In this document: piece after piece, positions 32,010-41,468 of the stretch
Position numbering within the stretch: the stretch's first letter is position 1
How the letters are laid out: the number at the start of each line of letters is the position of its first letter
DNA from: JAGTRP01 sp035255045
Lineage (GTDB): Bacteria > Pseudomonadota > Gammaproteobacteria > Burkholderiales > Rhodocyclaceae
NCBI GenBank assembly: GCA_035255045.1
Contig: DATFAA010000139.1
Location: 1 to 64,000, forward strand
Direction of reading: 5' to 3'
DNA: 64,000 bases
Position numbers and translations under genes: made by a program
The notes under the pieces: generated by a model
Database searches by the model: none
The model's input: only the letters and a program-made list of their open reading frames with translations
What the model was told of the DNA's origin: nothing

Positions 32010-32876
32010 ATGAAGAAGTCCGCCAATCTCGTCCTTCCCCTGCTCCTCGCGCCCCTGTTCGCCAGCGGCGACGCCCTGTCGGCGGAGTGGGACCTGGCCG
32101 GGGAGAAACTGGCCGTGGCCGGCATCCCCCGCCTGCCCGAGGCGAGGACGCCCATCCCCAGCGAGGACAAGGCGGAGGAGGGCACCACCTACGCCTTCGG
32201 CGCCGGCTGGGCGCAGATGCCCCGCTGGCTGGGCTCTGCCCGCAAGAAGAGCTTCGCCGTCCCCTACATCGACATCAACTGGCGGGACCGGGTGGAGTTC
32301 TCCACCACCAACGGCCTGGTGGTGGACCTGCTGCACGCCGGCTCCTGGCACGGCGGCCTGGTCGGGACGATGATGTGGGGACGCTCCTACAGCGACATGG
32401 GTTCCCTGTCGAGCCGGGTCCCCACCCTGACCAACACCCTGCAGGGTGGCGCCTACCTGGAATACGACGTCACCCGGGAACTGAGCATCGGCGCCCGCCT
32501 GCGCCACGACATCCAGGGCACGGGCGCGGCCTACGGTGACATCTATGCCGACCTCGACCTGCCTTCCCCCGGGCTCATCGACCACAGCGTCCGGGTTGCC
32601 GTCGAGGCCATGAACGGCGCCGCCATGAACCGCTATTTCGGTGTCGCGCCGGACACCGCCGCCGCCCTCGGCACCGCCGCCTACCGGCCCGGCGGCGGCT
32701 ACAGCCAGCTCTCCGTCGCCTACGACCTGTTCGTGCCTACCAGCCAGGCCACCGGCATCGCCCTGTCCGCCGGCTACGGCCGCCTGGGCGGCGGGGCGGC
32801 GGACAGCCCCCTGGTCAGGAATTTCGGCAGCGCCCACCAGCGCAACGCGATGGCGGCCTTCGTCTATCATTTCTGA
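32010..32876 (+). CDS. MipA/OmpV-family outer-membrane protein
   Basis: A 288-aa exported beta-barrel protein of the MipA/OmpV family. It has a signal peptide (ending ALSA), the family start TYAFGAGWAQMPRWLGS with the conserved Y-x-DINW segment (PYIDINWRDRVEFSTTNGL) and ends in the typical F (FVYHF). These are outer-membrane scaffold or channel proteins often placed beside two-component systems and stress loci. Here it precedes a kinase and a metal pump by 45 bp. Confidence 0.9.
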   Translation: MKKSANLVLPLLLAPLFASGDALSAEWDLAGEKLAVAGIPRLPEARTPIPSEDKAEEGTTYAFGAGWAQMPRWLGSARKKSFAVPYIDINWRDRVEFSTTNGLVVDLLHAGSWHGGLVGTMMWGRSYSDMGSLSSRVPTLTNTLQGGAYLEYDVTRELSIGARLRHDIQGTGAAYGDIYADLDLPSPGLIDHSVRVAVEAMNGAAMNRYFGVAPDTAAALGTAAYRPGGGYSQLSVAYDLFVPTSQATGIALSAGYGRLGGGAADSPLVRNFGSAHQRNAMAAFVYHF

Positions 32877-32921
32877 CCGCCTTTGACGGCAGCCGCCTGC
32901 GCTGCCCCTCGGAGGACTGAC

Positions 32922-34325
32922 TTGGACAAGACCCCACCGGCTTCGGACTCTCCCCGGCGACCGCGCAGCACCCTGCGCCGCCGGCTCCTCTTCTTCCTTC
33001 TGGTGCCCCTGGTGGCGCTGCTCCTGGTCAGCCTCACCGCCGACTACCAGGTCGCCTACTCCCCCGCCCAGGAGGCCTACGACCACGCCCTGGCCGACGA
33101 CGCCGTCGAGCTCGCTTCCCGGGTCCGCGTCGAGGGCAAGGCCATCCTGGTGGACCTGCCCGCCGCCGCCGAGGACGTGCTGCGCAGCGACAGCGTCGAC
33201 CAGGAATTCATCGCCGTCTACGGGCCCGACGGCCGGCTGCTGGCGGGGGATGCCGATCTCAAGGCCGATGCGGATTTCCATGGCCGCAACCCCTTCCTCT
33301 CGGACAGCACCCTGCGGAACCACCGCATCCGCAAGGTGAGCTACCGGCTGGAGACCCCGGCGGGACTGGTGACGGTGGCCGTGGCCGAGACCGTCCGCAA
33401 GCGCCAGCGCACCGGCTCGAAAATCCTCGCCGCCATGGTCCTGCCCAACATCCTCCTGGTGGTGGCGACCCTGCTCCTGGTCTTCTTCGGCATCCGCACC
33501 GGCCTGGCGCCCCTGACCCACCTCAGCGAGGAGATCGTCAAGCGCAAGCCCCACGACCTCAGCCCCCTTCCCCAGACCGAGGTGCCCCTGGAGGCGGAGC
33601 CCCTGGTGGCGGCCATGGACGGCCTCATCGCCGACCTGCGCACGGCCGCCAGCGCCCAGCAGGCTTTCCTGGCCAACGCCGCCCACCAGCTCAAGACTCC
33701 CCTGGCCGGCCTCCAGACCCAGCTGGAGCTGGCGGCGGCGGAGCTGCCCGAGCAATACCGCCACCGGGTCGTCCACCTGGGCGAGGCGACCCAGCGCCTC
33801 GGCCACCTGGCCCACCAGCTCCTCGCCCTGGCCCGTTCCGGGCCCGAGGCCAACGTCACCCACGAGAGCCGCCGGGTGGATCTCGCCCGCCTGCTGGAAA
33901 GCAACGCCTCCGCCTGGTTCGACGCCGCCCTGGCCAAGGACATCGACCTCGGCTTCGAGCCGGAGCCCGCCGTCATCCAGGGCTCGGAATGGCTGCTGCG
34001 GGAACTGCTCGCCAACCTCATCGGCAACGCCATCCAGTACACCCCCCGGGGCGGGATGGTGACGGCCCGCAGCGGCCACGGGGAGGACGGGCGCCCCTTC
34101 GTGGAGGTGGAGGACACGGGCCCCGGCATCCCGGCCGCCGAGCGCAACCGCGTCTTCGACCGCTTCTACCGGGGCGAGGGGGCGGCCGGCACGGGCACCG
34201 GCACCGGGCTCGGGCTCGCCATCGTCAAGGAAGTCGCCGACCGGCACGGCGCCACCATCGCCATCGCCGACGCCGGCCCCGCCGGCGGCGCCCGCATCCG
34301 GGTCAGTTTCGCCCCCGAGAGCTGA
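32922..34325 (+). CDS. Sensor histidine kinase without adjacent regulator
   Basis: A 467-aa TctE/QseC-like kinase: two membrane helices (LLFFLLVPLVALLLVSL; AAMVLPNILLVVATLLLVFF), periplasmic sensor region between them, HisKA with H255 (AAHQLKTPLAG), N box NLIGNAIQYTP, DTGPGIP and GLGLAIV. I chose the TTG start at 32922 because GGAGG lies six bases upstream; a TTG at 32883 has no such site. It is similar in layout to the kinase at 17282. It lies between mipA and czcCBA, where a metal-sensing kinase is expected, but its response regulator is missing from the neighbourhood. Confidence 0.92.
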   Translation: MDKTPPASDSPRRPRSTLRRRLLFFLLVPLVALLLVSLTADYQVAYSPAQEAYDHALADDAVELASRVRVEGKAILVDLPAAAEDVLRSDSVDQEFIAVYGPDGRLLAGDADLKADADFHGRNPFLSDSTLRNHRIRKVSYRLETPAGLVTVAVAETVRKRQRTGSKILAAMVLPNILLVVATLLLVFFGIRTGLAPLTHLSEEIVKRKPHDLSPLPQTEVPLEAEPLVAAMDGLIADLRTAASAQQAFLANAAHQLKTPLAGLQTQLELAAAELPEQYRHRVVHLGEATQRLGHLAHQLLALARSGPEANVTHESRRVDLARLLESNASAWFDAALAKDIDLGFEPEPAVIQGSEWLLRELLANLIGNAIQYTPRGGMVTARSGHGEDGRPFVEVEDTGPGIPAAERNRVFDRFYRGEGAAGTGTGTGLGLAIVKEVADRHGATIAIADAGPAGGARIRVSFAPES

Positions 34326-34346
34326 CACAGTCTTCCTGTCAGGGCT

Positions 34347-34364
34347 GCGAAAGGTCCCTTTCGC
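34347..34364. promoter_or_regulatory. Palindrome upstream of the RND pump operon
   Basis: GCGAAAGG-TC-CCTTTCGC, a perfect palindrome with eight-base arms, ends 12 bases before the start codon of the CzcC-like gene. A second inverted repeat, CTGACA (34322-34327) and TGTCAG (34337-34342), lies just upstream across the kinase stop codon. Either may be an operator or an RNA hairpin near the ribosome-binding site. Confidence 0.45.
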
Positions 34365-34376
34365 TACCGTGCCGGG

Positions 34377-35633
34377 ATGCAAGTCACAACCCGTCTCCTC
34401 ATTTTCCTGGCAATCCTGGGCCTGGCGCGTCCCGGCTGGGCCGACGAAGTGCCGGACCCGGGACGGCTGCGGCTGGCCGACGTCGAGCGCCTGGTGGTGG
34501 AACGCAACCGGGCGCTGGTCGGTGCCCGGCGCGCCACCCAGGCGGCCGAGGCCGGCATGGACGCCGCCGCTGCCCGGCCCAACCCCATCGTCTCCCTCAA
34601 CACCAGCGGCATCGGCACCAAGCGCTCCGCCGGCAGCGGCAACCTCGACACCGTGCTGCGCATCGACCAGCCCATCGAGCGGGGCGGCAAGCGCCAGCTG
34701 CGCCTGGCGGTGGCCGATTCCCTGCTGGAAGCGAGCCATGCCGACGAGAACGATGCCCTCCGGCAACAGCGGCTCCTCGCCCGCCAGGCCTATTTCGACC
34801 TCAAGGCGGCCGAGGACAAGGCCCGCCTGGCTGCGGAGTCGGCCCGCCTGGCCCATGAGGTGCTGGCCAAGGCCGAACTGCGCCAAAGGGCCGGCGACCT
34901 GTCGCCGGTGGACGTGGCCCGCATCCGCACCGACGCCCTCAAGGCCGACGGGGACGCCCGGCAGGCCCAGGTGGACCGCCAGCGCGCCCGCCTCACCCTG
35001 GCCCAGCTCCTGGCCCTGGAGGCCGAGGCCCCGCGGCTGGCCACCGCCGATCCCTGGCCCCGGCTCGACCCCCTGCCCGCCGCCGAGCCGGACCTGAGCC
35101 AGCGCCCCGACGTGGCCGCCGCCTCCCGGCGCCTGGAGGCGGCCCGGACCGGCATCGACCTGGCCAAGTCCCTGCGGGTCCGGGACGTGACCGTCGGCGC
35201 CCAGGTGGAGCGCGACAACTCGACGGAGACCCGGGCCGGCAACATGGTGGGCTTCGGGGTCAGCATTCCGCTGTTCACCGGCTACGACTACCGGGGAGAA
35301 ATCCGCCGCGCCCATGTGGACCGGGATGCCGCCGCTGACGACCTGGAGCGCCTCAAGGCGACCGCTGCCGCCGAGGTGGTCCAGGCCGCCTTCGAGGCCA
35401 ATGAGCTGAGCGAGCGGGCCCGCCGCCTCCAGGACGAGGCCCTGCCCGCCGCCCGCAAGACCAGCGCCGCCGTCCAGTTTGCCTTCACCCAGGGAGCCGC
35501 TTCGGTGCTCGACGTCATCGACGCCCGCCGCAGCCTCCATGTCGTCGAAACCGACACCGCCAACGCCCTGGCCGACGCCGCCAAGGCCCGGGCCGCCTGG
35601 GCGGCCGCCCTCAATCGTTCCGAACTGCCATGA
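34377..35633 (+). CDS. CzcC-like outer-membrane factor of a metal RND pump
   Basis: A 418-aa TolC/CzcC-family protein with signal peptide (MQVTTRLLIFLAILGLARPGWA) and the duplicated helical outer-membrane-factor repeats (RLRLADVERLVVERNRALVGAR ... ; LSQRPDVAAASRRLEAARTG). It forms the outer-membrane exit duct for the CzcB/CzcA-like proteins encoded next. Its end overlaps the next gene by four bases. Confidence 0.9.
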   Translation: MQVTTRLLIFLAILGLARPGWADEVPDPGRLRLADVERLVVERNRALVGARRATQAAEAGMDAAAARPNPIVSLNTSGIGTKRSAGSGNLDTVLRIDQPIERGGKRQLRLAVADSLLEASHADENDALRQQRLLARQAYFDLKAAEDKARLAAESARLAHEVLAKAELRQRAGDLSPVDVARIRTDALKADGDARQAQVDRQRARLTLAQLLALEAEAPRLATADPWPRLDPLPAAEPDLSQRPDVAAASRRLEAARTGIDLAKSLRVRDVTVGAQVERDNSTETRAGNMVGFGVSIPLFTGYDYRGEIRRAHVDRDAAADDLERLKATAAAEVVQAAFEANELSERARRLQDEALPAARKTSAAVQFAFTQGAASVLDVIDARRSLHVVETDTANALADAAKARAAWAAALNRSELP

Positions 35634-36823
35634 CTGCCAAATCCCCCGTTCTGCGCACCCGCCTGGCCGACCCCCTGGTCCGCCGCCTCGCCATCTTCGC
35701 CACCGGCCTGGTGCTCGCCATTGGCGGCATCAGCGCCTGGCGCGTCGTCCATTCCAAACCCGCGGTGCCGGACGACCGGCCCAGGCCGCCGGCCAACCAT
35801 CTGGTCCTCGGCGCCGACGCTTCCCAGCTGGCCTTCCTCAAGATCGAGGCCGCCGCCGCCGCGCCCCTGCCGGCCAGCGACCCCATGAACGCCCGGCTGC
35901 AGCTGGCCGATGACCTGACGGCCCGCATCTTCCCGCCCCTGGGCGGCCGGGTGGTGGCGCTGCAGGCCGCCATCGGCGACAAGGTGGCGGCGGGAGCGCC
36001 CCTGGCCGTGCTCGACGCCCCGGACTTCGGCCAGGCCATCGCCGACCTCCGGAAGGCGGAAGCCGATGCCGCCCTCAAGGGCAAGTCCCTGGCCCGGGCC
36101 CATACCCTGTTCGACGGCGAAGTGCTGTCCCGGCGCGAACTGGAGGCTTCCGAGGCGGAAGCCCGGGCCGCCCGGGCCGAGGCCGAGCGGGCCCGGCTAC
36201 GCCTGGCCAACCTGGCCCCCGCCGGCAGCCATATCGACGGCCAGCGCCTGGTGCTGCGCTCGCCCCTGGCCGGCTTCGTGGTGGACCGCCAGGCCAACCC
36301 GGGCACCGAAGTGCGGCCGGATGCCCAGAATCCCCTGTTCGTGGTCTCCAACCTACAGCGCCTGTGGCTCACCATCGACCTGCCGGAAAAGGCCGCCGGC
36401 CTGGCCCGGCCCGGCTCCCCCGTCCATTTCACGGTGGACGCCTATCCCGGCGCCGACTTCTCCGCCCGCATCGACCGGGTCGGGGCCATGGTGGACCCCA
36501 ACACCCGCCGCATCCCGGTGCGGGCCGTGGTGGATAACGCCGACGGGCGCCTGAAGCCCGAGATGTACGCCCGCGCCGCCATCAGCGAGCCGTCGGCGCC
36601 CCAGGCCATCCGGCTGCCCGTCGGGGCGCTCCTCACCGGCGGCCTCAACGCCCATCTCTTCGTCCAGACCGGCGAGCGGGAATTCGAGCGCCGGCCAGTG
36701 ACCATCGCCCGCCAGGACGCGGAATTCGCCTACCTGGCGCCGGACTCGGCGGTGAAGCCGGGGGACCGGGTGGTGGTCCGCGGCGCCCTCCTGCTCGCCT
36801 CCGAACTGGCCCAGGGAGAATAA
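35630..36823 (+). CDS. CzcB-like periplasmic adaptor of a metal RND pump
   Basis: A 397-aa membrane-fusion protein: N-terminal membrane anchor (LAIFATGLVLAIGGISAW), lipoyl halves (LGGRVVALQAAIGDKVAAGAPLAVLDAPDF ... LRSPLAGFVVDRQANPGTEV) around a helical hairpin (residues about 135-195), then beta-barrel and membrane-proximal domains. It connects the CzcA and CzcC proteins. There is no His-rich N-terminal metal domain as in Ralstonia CzcB. It overlaps czcC by ATGA and the czcA ATG follows its stop directly. Confidence 0.92.
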   Translation: MTAKSPVLRTRLADPLVRRLAIFATGLVLAIGGISAWRVVHSKPAVPDDRPRPPANHLVLGADASQLAFLKIEAAAAAPLPASDPMNARLQLADDLTARIFPPLGGRVVALQAAIGDKVAAGAPLAVLDAPDFGQAIADLRKAEADAALKGKSLARAHTLFDGEVLSRRELEASEAEARAARAEAERARLRLANLAPAGSHIDGQRLVLRSPLAGFVVDRQANPGTEVRPDAQNPLFVVSNLQRLWLTIDLPEKAAGLARPGSPVHFTVDAYPGADFSARIDRVGAMVDPNTRRIPVRAVVDNADGRLKPEMYARAAISEPSAPQAIRLPVGALLTGGLNAHLFVQTGEREFERRPVTIARQDAEFAYLAPDSAVKPGDRVVVRGALLLASELAQGE

Positions 36824-39800
36824 ATGCTGGCCCGTCTCGCCATTTTCGTCATCCGCCAGCGCATCTTCATCCTGGTCATGGCGGCCGCCCTGGCCGTGGT
36901 CGGCGTCCGCGCCCTGCAGGAACTGCCGGTGGAAGCCTTCCCGGACGTCCAGGATGTCCAGGTCCAGGTGGTCACCCAGTACCCGGGCCAATCGCCGGAG
37001 GAGGTGGAACGCACCGTCAGCATCCCCGTCGAGCGGGAAATGAGCGGCGTGCCCCGGGCCACCCAGGTGCGGTCGGTGTCCATCACCGGCCTGTCGGTGG
37101 TGACCCTCACCTTCGCCGACGGCACCAACGACTATTTCGCCCGCAACCAGGTGCTGGAGAAGCTCCAGAACGTCAGCCTGCCCGCCGGGGTGCAGCCCCA
37201 GCTGGCGCCCCTGGCGACGGCGGTGGGGGAAATCTACCGCTACGTCCTGGACGCCCCCGCCGACCTGCCGCCCCGGGAAGTGCGGGCCATCCAGGACTGG
37301 GCGGTGCGCCCGGCCCTGCGCCGGGTCGCCGGGGTCGCCGACATCGCCAGCTTCGGCGGGGCGGTGAAGGAATACCAGGTGCGGGTCGATCCCCGGGCCC
37401 TGGCCCGCTACGGCGTCACCCTGGAACAGGTGTCGCAGGCCCTGGCCAACGGCAACCAGAACAGCTCTGGCGGCCTCATGAAGCGGGGGGACGAGTCCCT
37501 GGTGGTGCGGGCCGTGGGCCTCTTCTCCCGGATGGAGGACATCCGGGCGGCGGTGGTCACGGCCAAGGACGGCAAGACCATCACCGTCGGCGACGTCGCC
37601 CAGGTGGAAGCCGGCGACCGGCCCCTGTCCGGCATCGTCGCCAACGACGGCAAGGATTCGGTGGTGGAGGGCATCGTCCTCATGACCAAGGGCGGCGACC
37701 CGTCCAAGGTGGTGGCCGACCTGCTGCAGCGGGTGGACGAGCTGAACGGCGGGCAGCTGCCCAAGGGCGTGAGCATCCGGCCCATCTACCAGCGCACCGA
37801 CCTGGTCCGCCATACCCTGCACACGGTGACCGAAAACCTCCTCATGGGCGCCCTGCTGGTGGTGTCGGTGCTGGTCATCTTCCTCCAGGAGTGGCGGGCG
37901 GCCCTGGTGGTGGCGGCCATCATCCCCCTCACCCTGCTGTTCGCCTTCACCCTCATGGATTTGAAGGGGGTGCCGGCCAACCTCATTTCCCTGGGCACCG
38001 TGGACTTCGGCATCATCATCGACAGCGCCGTGGTGCTGGTGGAAGCCCTCATGGTGCGGCTCGCCGTGCACCATGTGGACCGTGCCGTCGAATCGACGGT
38101 GGGGCAGCGCTTCGACGCCCTGCGCTGGGTCACCTCCGGCCTCGCCAAGCCCATCCTCTTCTCCAAGGCCATCATCATCCTGGCCTTCCTGCCCATCTTC
38201 ACCTTCCAGCGGGTGGAAGGCCGCATCTTCTCGCCGGTGGCCCTGATCCTCTCCTTTTCCCTGCTCGGCGCCGTGCTCCTCACCCTGACCGTGGTGCCGG
38301 CCCTGCTGTCCCTGGTGCTCAACCGCCATAACCTGGCCGAGAAGCACATCGACTGGCTGGTGCGCCTGCAGGCCGCCTACCGCCGTCTGGTCGTGCGCTG
38401 CCAGCGCCGCATGAAGCTCGCCTTCGCGATCGCCGGGGCCGTCGCTCTCCTGGCCTTCGCCCTGGTTCCCATCCTGGGCAGCGAATTCCTGCCCCGCCTG
38501 GACGAGGGCAACCTGTGGCTCACCATCAGCCTGCCGCCGGGCTCTTCCCTGGAGCAGAGCAAGGACGTGGAGCGGGCGGTGCGGGCCACCCTGCGCACCT
38601 ACCCGGAGGTCAAGATGCTGGTCACCCAGGTCGGGCGGCCCGACGACGGCACCGACCCGAAGGGACCCAACAACATCGAGATCCTTGCCGACCTCCAGCC
38701 CCGGGACGAGTGGCGCTTCGCCGACAAGGAAGCCCTGGTGGACGACATGTCGAGAAAGCTCAAGGCCATCCCCGGCCTGCCCACCAATTTCTCCCAGGTC
38801 ATCCAGGACAACGTGGAGGAGGCCCTGTCCGGGGTGAAGGGGGAGATCGCCATCAAGGTCTTCGGCCCCGACCTCGACGTCCTCCAGGACAAGGCCGAGC
38901 AGATCGCCGCCGTCCTGCGCACCGTCCAGGGCAGCCGGGACGTGGCCGCCATCCTGCCCGGCGGCCAGCCGGAGGTGGCCATCGTGCCGGACCGGGTGAA
39001 GCTCGCCCGCCTCGGCCTCTCCGTGGCCGACCTGGGCGGCGCCGTGCAGACCGCCCTGGGGGGCAGCGCCGTGGGGGGCTTCTACGAGGGCGAGCGGCGC
39101 TACGACCTGACCGTGCGCTTCGCCGCCCCCTACCGGACCTCGGTGGAGGACGTGGGGGTCGTGCCCATCGCCCTGCCCAACAACGCCGGCACCGTGCGCT
39201 TGGCCGACGTGGCCGCGGTGGAGGTGCGGGAAGGGGCCTCCCGCATCGCCCGGGAGGCCGGCGGGCGCAACGTCTCGGTGAAGGCCAACCTGCAGGGCCG
39301 GGACCAGGGCAGCTTCGTCAAGGAGGCCATGGCCCGGGTGGCGAAGGAAGTCCAGGTTCCACCCGGCTACCGCATTCTCTGGGGCGGCCAGTTCGAGAAC
39401 CAGCAGCGGGCCATGAAGCGCCTGGCGGTGATCGTGCCGGCTTCGCTCCTGGGCATCTTCGCGCTCCTCTTCTGGGCCTTCCGCTCGGTCCGCCTGGCCG
39501 GGCTCATCCTCGCCATGCTGCCCTTCAACATCGCCGGCGGCTTCTTCGCCCTCGGCCTGGCCGGGCTCCACGTCTCCATCTCCGCGGCGGTGGGCTTCAT
39601 CGCCGTGGCCGGCATCTCGGTCCAGAACGGAGTCATCATGGTGGAGGAGGTGGTGCGGCTGGTGGACAACGGCTACAACCTGGTGCGGGCCGTCACCGAG
39701 GGGGCAGTCTCCCGCCTGCGGCCCATCCTCATGACCGCCCTCATGGCCGGCCTCGGCCTGCTGCCCGCCGCCCTCTCCAAGGCCATCGGGGCCGAGACCC

Positions 39801-39925
39801 AGCGGCCCTTCGCGGTGGTCATCGTGGGCGGCATCATCACCGCCACCGTCTTCACCCTCACCCTGCTGCCGCCCCTGGCGCGCTGGGGGCTGCGCCAGAG
39901 GAAACAGGAGGCGAGCGAACGATAG
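36824..39925 (+). CDS. CzcA-like heavy-metal RND efflux pump
   Basis: A 1033-aa HME-family RND transporter with twelve expected membrane helices and two large periplasmic loops. The proton-relay helix reads TVDFGIIIDSAVVLVEAL, giving D394, D400 and E407, the spacing of CzcA D402/D408/E415, which separates divalent-cation pumps from CusA-type Cu/Ag pumps. A divalent cation such as Co, Zn, Cd or Ni is thus the likely substrate. Third gene of the CzcCBA operon; a sensor kinase lies upstream. Confidence 0.93.
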   Translation: MLARLAIFVIRQRIFILVMAAALAVVGVRALQELPVEAFPDVQDVQVQVVTQYPGQSPEEVERTVSIPVEREMSGVPRATQVRSVSITGLSVVTLTFADGTNDYFARNQVLEKLQNVSLPAGVQPQLAPLATAVGEIYRYVLDAPADLPPREVRAIQDWAVRPALRRVAGVADIASFGGAVKEYQVRVDPRALARYGVTLEQVSQALANGNQNSSGGLMKRGDESLVVRAVGLFSRMEDIRAAVVTAKDGKTITVGDVAQVEAGDRPLSGIVANDGKDSVVEGIVLMTKGGDPSKVVADLLQRVDELNGGQLPKGVSIRPIYQRTDLVRHTLHTVTENLLMGALLVVSVLVIFLQEWRAALVVAAIIPLTLLFAFTLMDLKGVPANLISLGTVDFGIIIDSAVVLVEALMVRLAVHHVDRAVESTVGQRFDALRWVTSGLAKPILFSKAIIILAFLPIFTFQRVEGRIFSPVALILSFSLLGAVLLTLTVVPALLSLVLNRHNLAEKHIDWLVRLQAAYRRLVVRCQRRMKLAFAIAGAVALLAFALVPILGSEFLPRLDEGNLWLTISLPPGSSLEQSKDVERAVRATLRTYPEVKMLVTQVGRPDDGTDPKGPNNIEILADLQPRDEWRFADKEALVDDMSRKLKAIPGLPTNFSQVIQDNVEEALSGVKGEIAIKVFGPDLDVLQDKAEQIAAVLRTVQGSRDVAAILPGGQPEVAIVPDRVKLARLGLSVADLGGAVQTALGGSAVGGFYEGERRYDLTVRFAAPYRTSVEDVGVVPIALPNNAGTVRLADVAAVEVREGASRIAREAGGRNVSVKANLQGRDQGSFVKEAMARVAKEVQVPPGYRILWGGQFENQQRAMKRLAVIVPASLLGIFALLFWAFRSVRLAGLILAMLPFNIAGGFFALGLAGLHVSISAAVGFIAVAGISVQNGVIMVEEVVRLVDNGYNLVRAVTEGAVSRLRPILMTALMAGLGLLPAALSKAIGAETQRPFAVVIVGGIITATVFTLTLLPPLARWGLRQRKQEASER

Positions 39926-39992
39926 GGCCGGGAGATGCCCCAAGCCTACGACGGCCGTGACCGAGGCGGCCCAGGTAGGTATATTCGCCCCC

Positions 39993-41468
39993 ATGCATCC
40001 AATCCACCCCTGCGCCCGGCCCGCGGCCGGCGTCTTCCTCCTCGCCGCCGCCGTTCTCGGCGGCTGCGCCGCCCTGCCGGGGCCGGATGGGGCGCTCCAG
40101 CCGGCCGCCAAGGTCGCCCTGGCAACCCTGCCGTCGCCGGCGGCGGCCGTGGACGCCTGGCCGGCCGAGGACTGGTGGAAGGCCTACGGCGATCCCCAGC
40201 TCGACCGCCTCATTGCCCAGGCCCTGGCAGGCCACCCCAACCTGGCCCTGGCCCGCGCCCGCATCGCCCAGGCCCAGGCGGCGGCCGGCGTCGCCCGGGG
40301 CGGCGCAGCGCCCCAGGTCACCGCCGACGCCAGCGCCGGCTACGGGCGCCAGTCGGAACACTACCTGATGCCCCGCCCACCCCTGGGCAAGGGGGGCGAG
40401 TATGTCAGCCAGGGACAGGCCATCATCAACCTGGGCTACGACCTCGACCTCTGGGGCCGCAACGCCGCCCTCATCGCCGCCGCCGAGGACCAGGCCCGGG
40501 CGGCGGCCTTCGACTACGCCGGCGCCCGCCTCGCCCTGGCGGTCAGCATCGCCCGGGCCTACGCCCAGCTGGCCAGCCAGCACGAGCTCCTGGACATCAC
40601 CGACGCCACCCTCAAGCAGCGGGAAGCCACCGCCGACCTGATCCGGAAGCGGCTTGCCGCCGGCCTCGACACCCGCCTGGAAGTGCGCCAGGCCGAAACC
40701 GGCAGCGCTTCCCTGGCCGCCGAGCGGGTTCAGCTCGAGGCCGCCCTGGCCGTCACCCGCCTGCAGCTCGCCGCCCTGGCCGGTGCCATGCCGGAGGCCG
40801 CCAGCGCCATCGCCCGGCCCCGGCTCACAACGCCGGCCTTCAACCTGCCGGCCAGCCTGCCCCTGGATCTCCTCGGCCGGCGCCCCGAGATCGCGGCCCA
40901 GGGCTCCCGCATCGCCGCCGCCCGGGAGGGCATCGCCGTCGCCCGGGCCGAGTTCTATCCCAACATCAACCTGGCAGCCCTCATCGGCGTCCAGGCCATC
41001 GGCCTCAACCATCTCTTTTCGGCCGGCAGCATGACCAGCAATGTCGGCCCCGCCTTCCACCTGCCCCTGTTCGAAGGCGGCCGGCTGCGGGCCGCCTACC
41101 AGCAGCGCACGGCCGAGCTGGAAGGGGCGGTGGCCCAGTACGACCAGTCGGTGCTGGCCGCCGCCCAGGAAGTGGTGGAGCAGCTCACCCGGGGCGCCGC
41201 CCTCGACCGCGAGGCGGTTTCCGCCGACGCCGCCCTGGCGGCCGCCCAGGAAGCCCACCGCATCGCCCTCCTGCGCTACCGGGAGGGGCTGACCTCCTAT
41301 CTCAGCGTGCTGGCGGTGGAAGGCCAGCTCCTCACCCAGCAGCGCGCCATCGCCGACCTCAAGGCCCGCCGCCTCGATGCCCACATCGCCCTGGTGCGGG
41401 CCCTCGGCGGCGGCTTCAGCGCCATGCCGCCCGCCACCGACCATCCCAGCCAAGAACAAAAGCCATGA
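39993..41468 (+). CDS. NodT-family outer-membrane efflux lipoprotein
   Basis: A 491-aa outer-membrane factor with a lipoprotein signal (GVFLLAAAVLGGC, lipobox Cys at residue 25) and the two outer-membrane-efflux repeats. The ATG at 39993 places the lipobox correctly; an in-frame GTG at 39957 would add 12 residues. It is the exit duct of a tripartite pump with the two genes downstream, which it overlaps by ATGA. About 65 bp separate it from the metal pump. Confidence 0.92.
   Translation: MHPIHPCARPAAGVFLLAAAVLGGCAALPGPDGALQPAAKVALATLPSPAAAVDAWPAEDWWKAYGDPQLDRLIAQALAGHPNLALARARIAQAQAAAGVARGGAAPQVTADASAGYGRQSEHYLMPRPPLGKGGEYVSQGQAIINLGYDLDLWGRNAALIAAAEDQARAAAFDYAGARLALAVSIARAYAQLASQHELLDITDATLKQREATADLIRKRLAAGLDTRLEVRQAETGSASLAAERVQLEAALAVTRLQLAALAGAMPEAASAIARPRLTTPAFNLPASLPLDLLGRRPEIAAQGSRIAAAREGIAVARAEFYPNINLAALIGVQAIGLNHLFSAGSMTSNVGPAFHLPLFEGGRLRAAYQQRTAELEGAVAQYDQSVLAAAQEVVEQLTRGAALDREAVSADAALAAAQEAHRIALLRYREGLTSYLSVLAVEGQLLTQQRAIADLKARRLDAHIALVRALGGGFSAMPPATDHPSQEQKP

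Noticed and set aside
31905..35540. 1211-codon open frame on the minus strand
   Set aside because: It runs antisense through MipA, a kinase and CzcC, all with clear domains; the translation has no recognisable motif. The same holds for the 1252-codon frame at 36353-40111.
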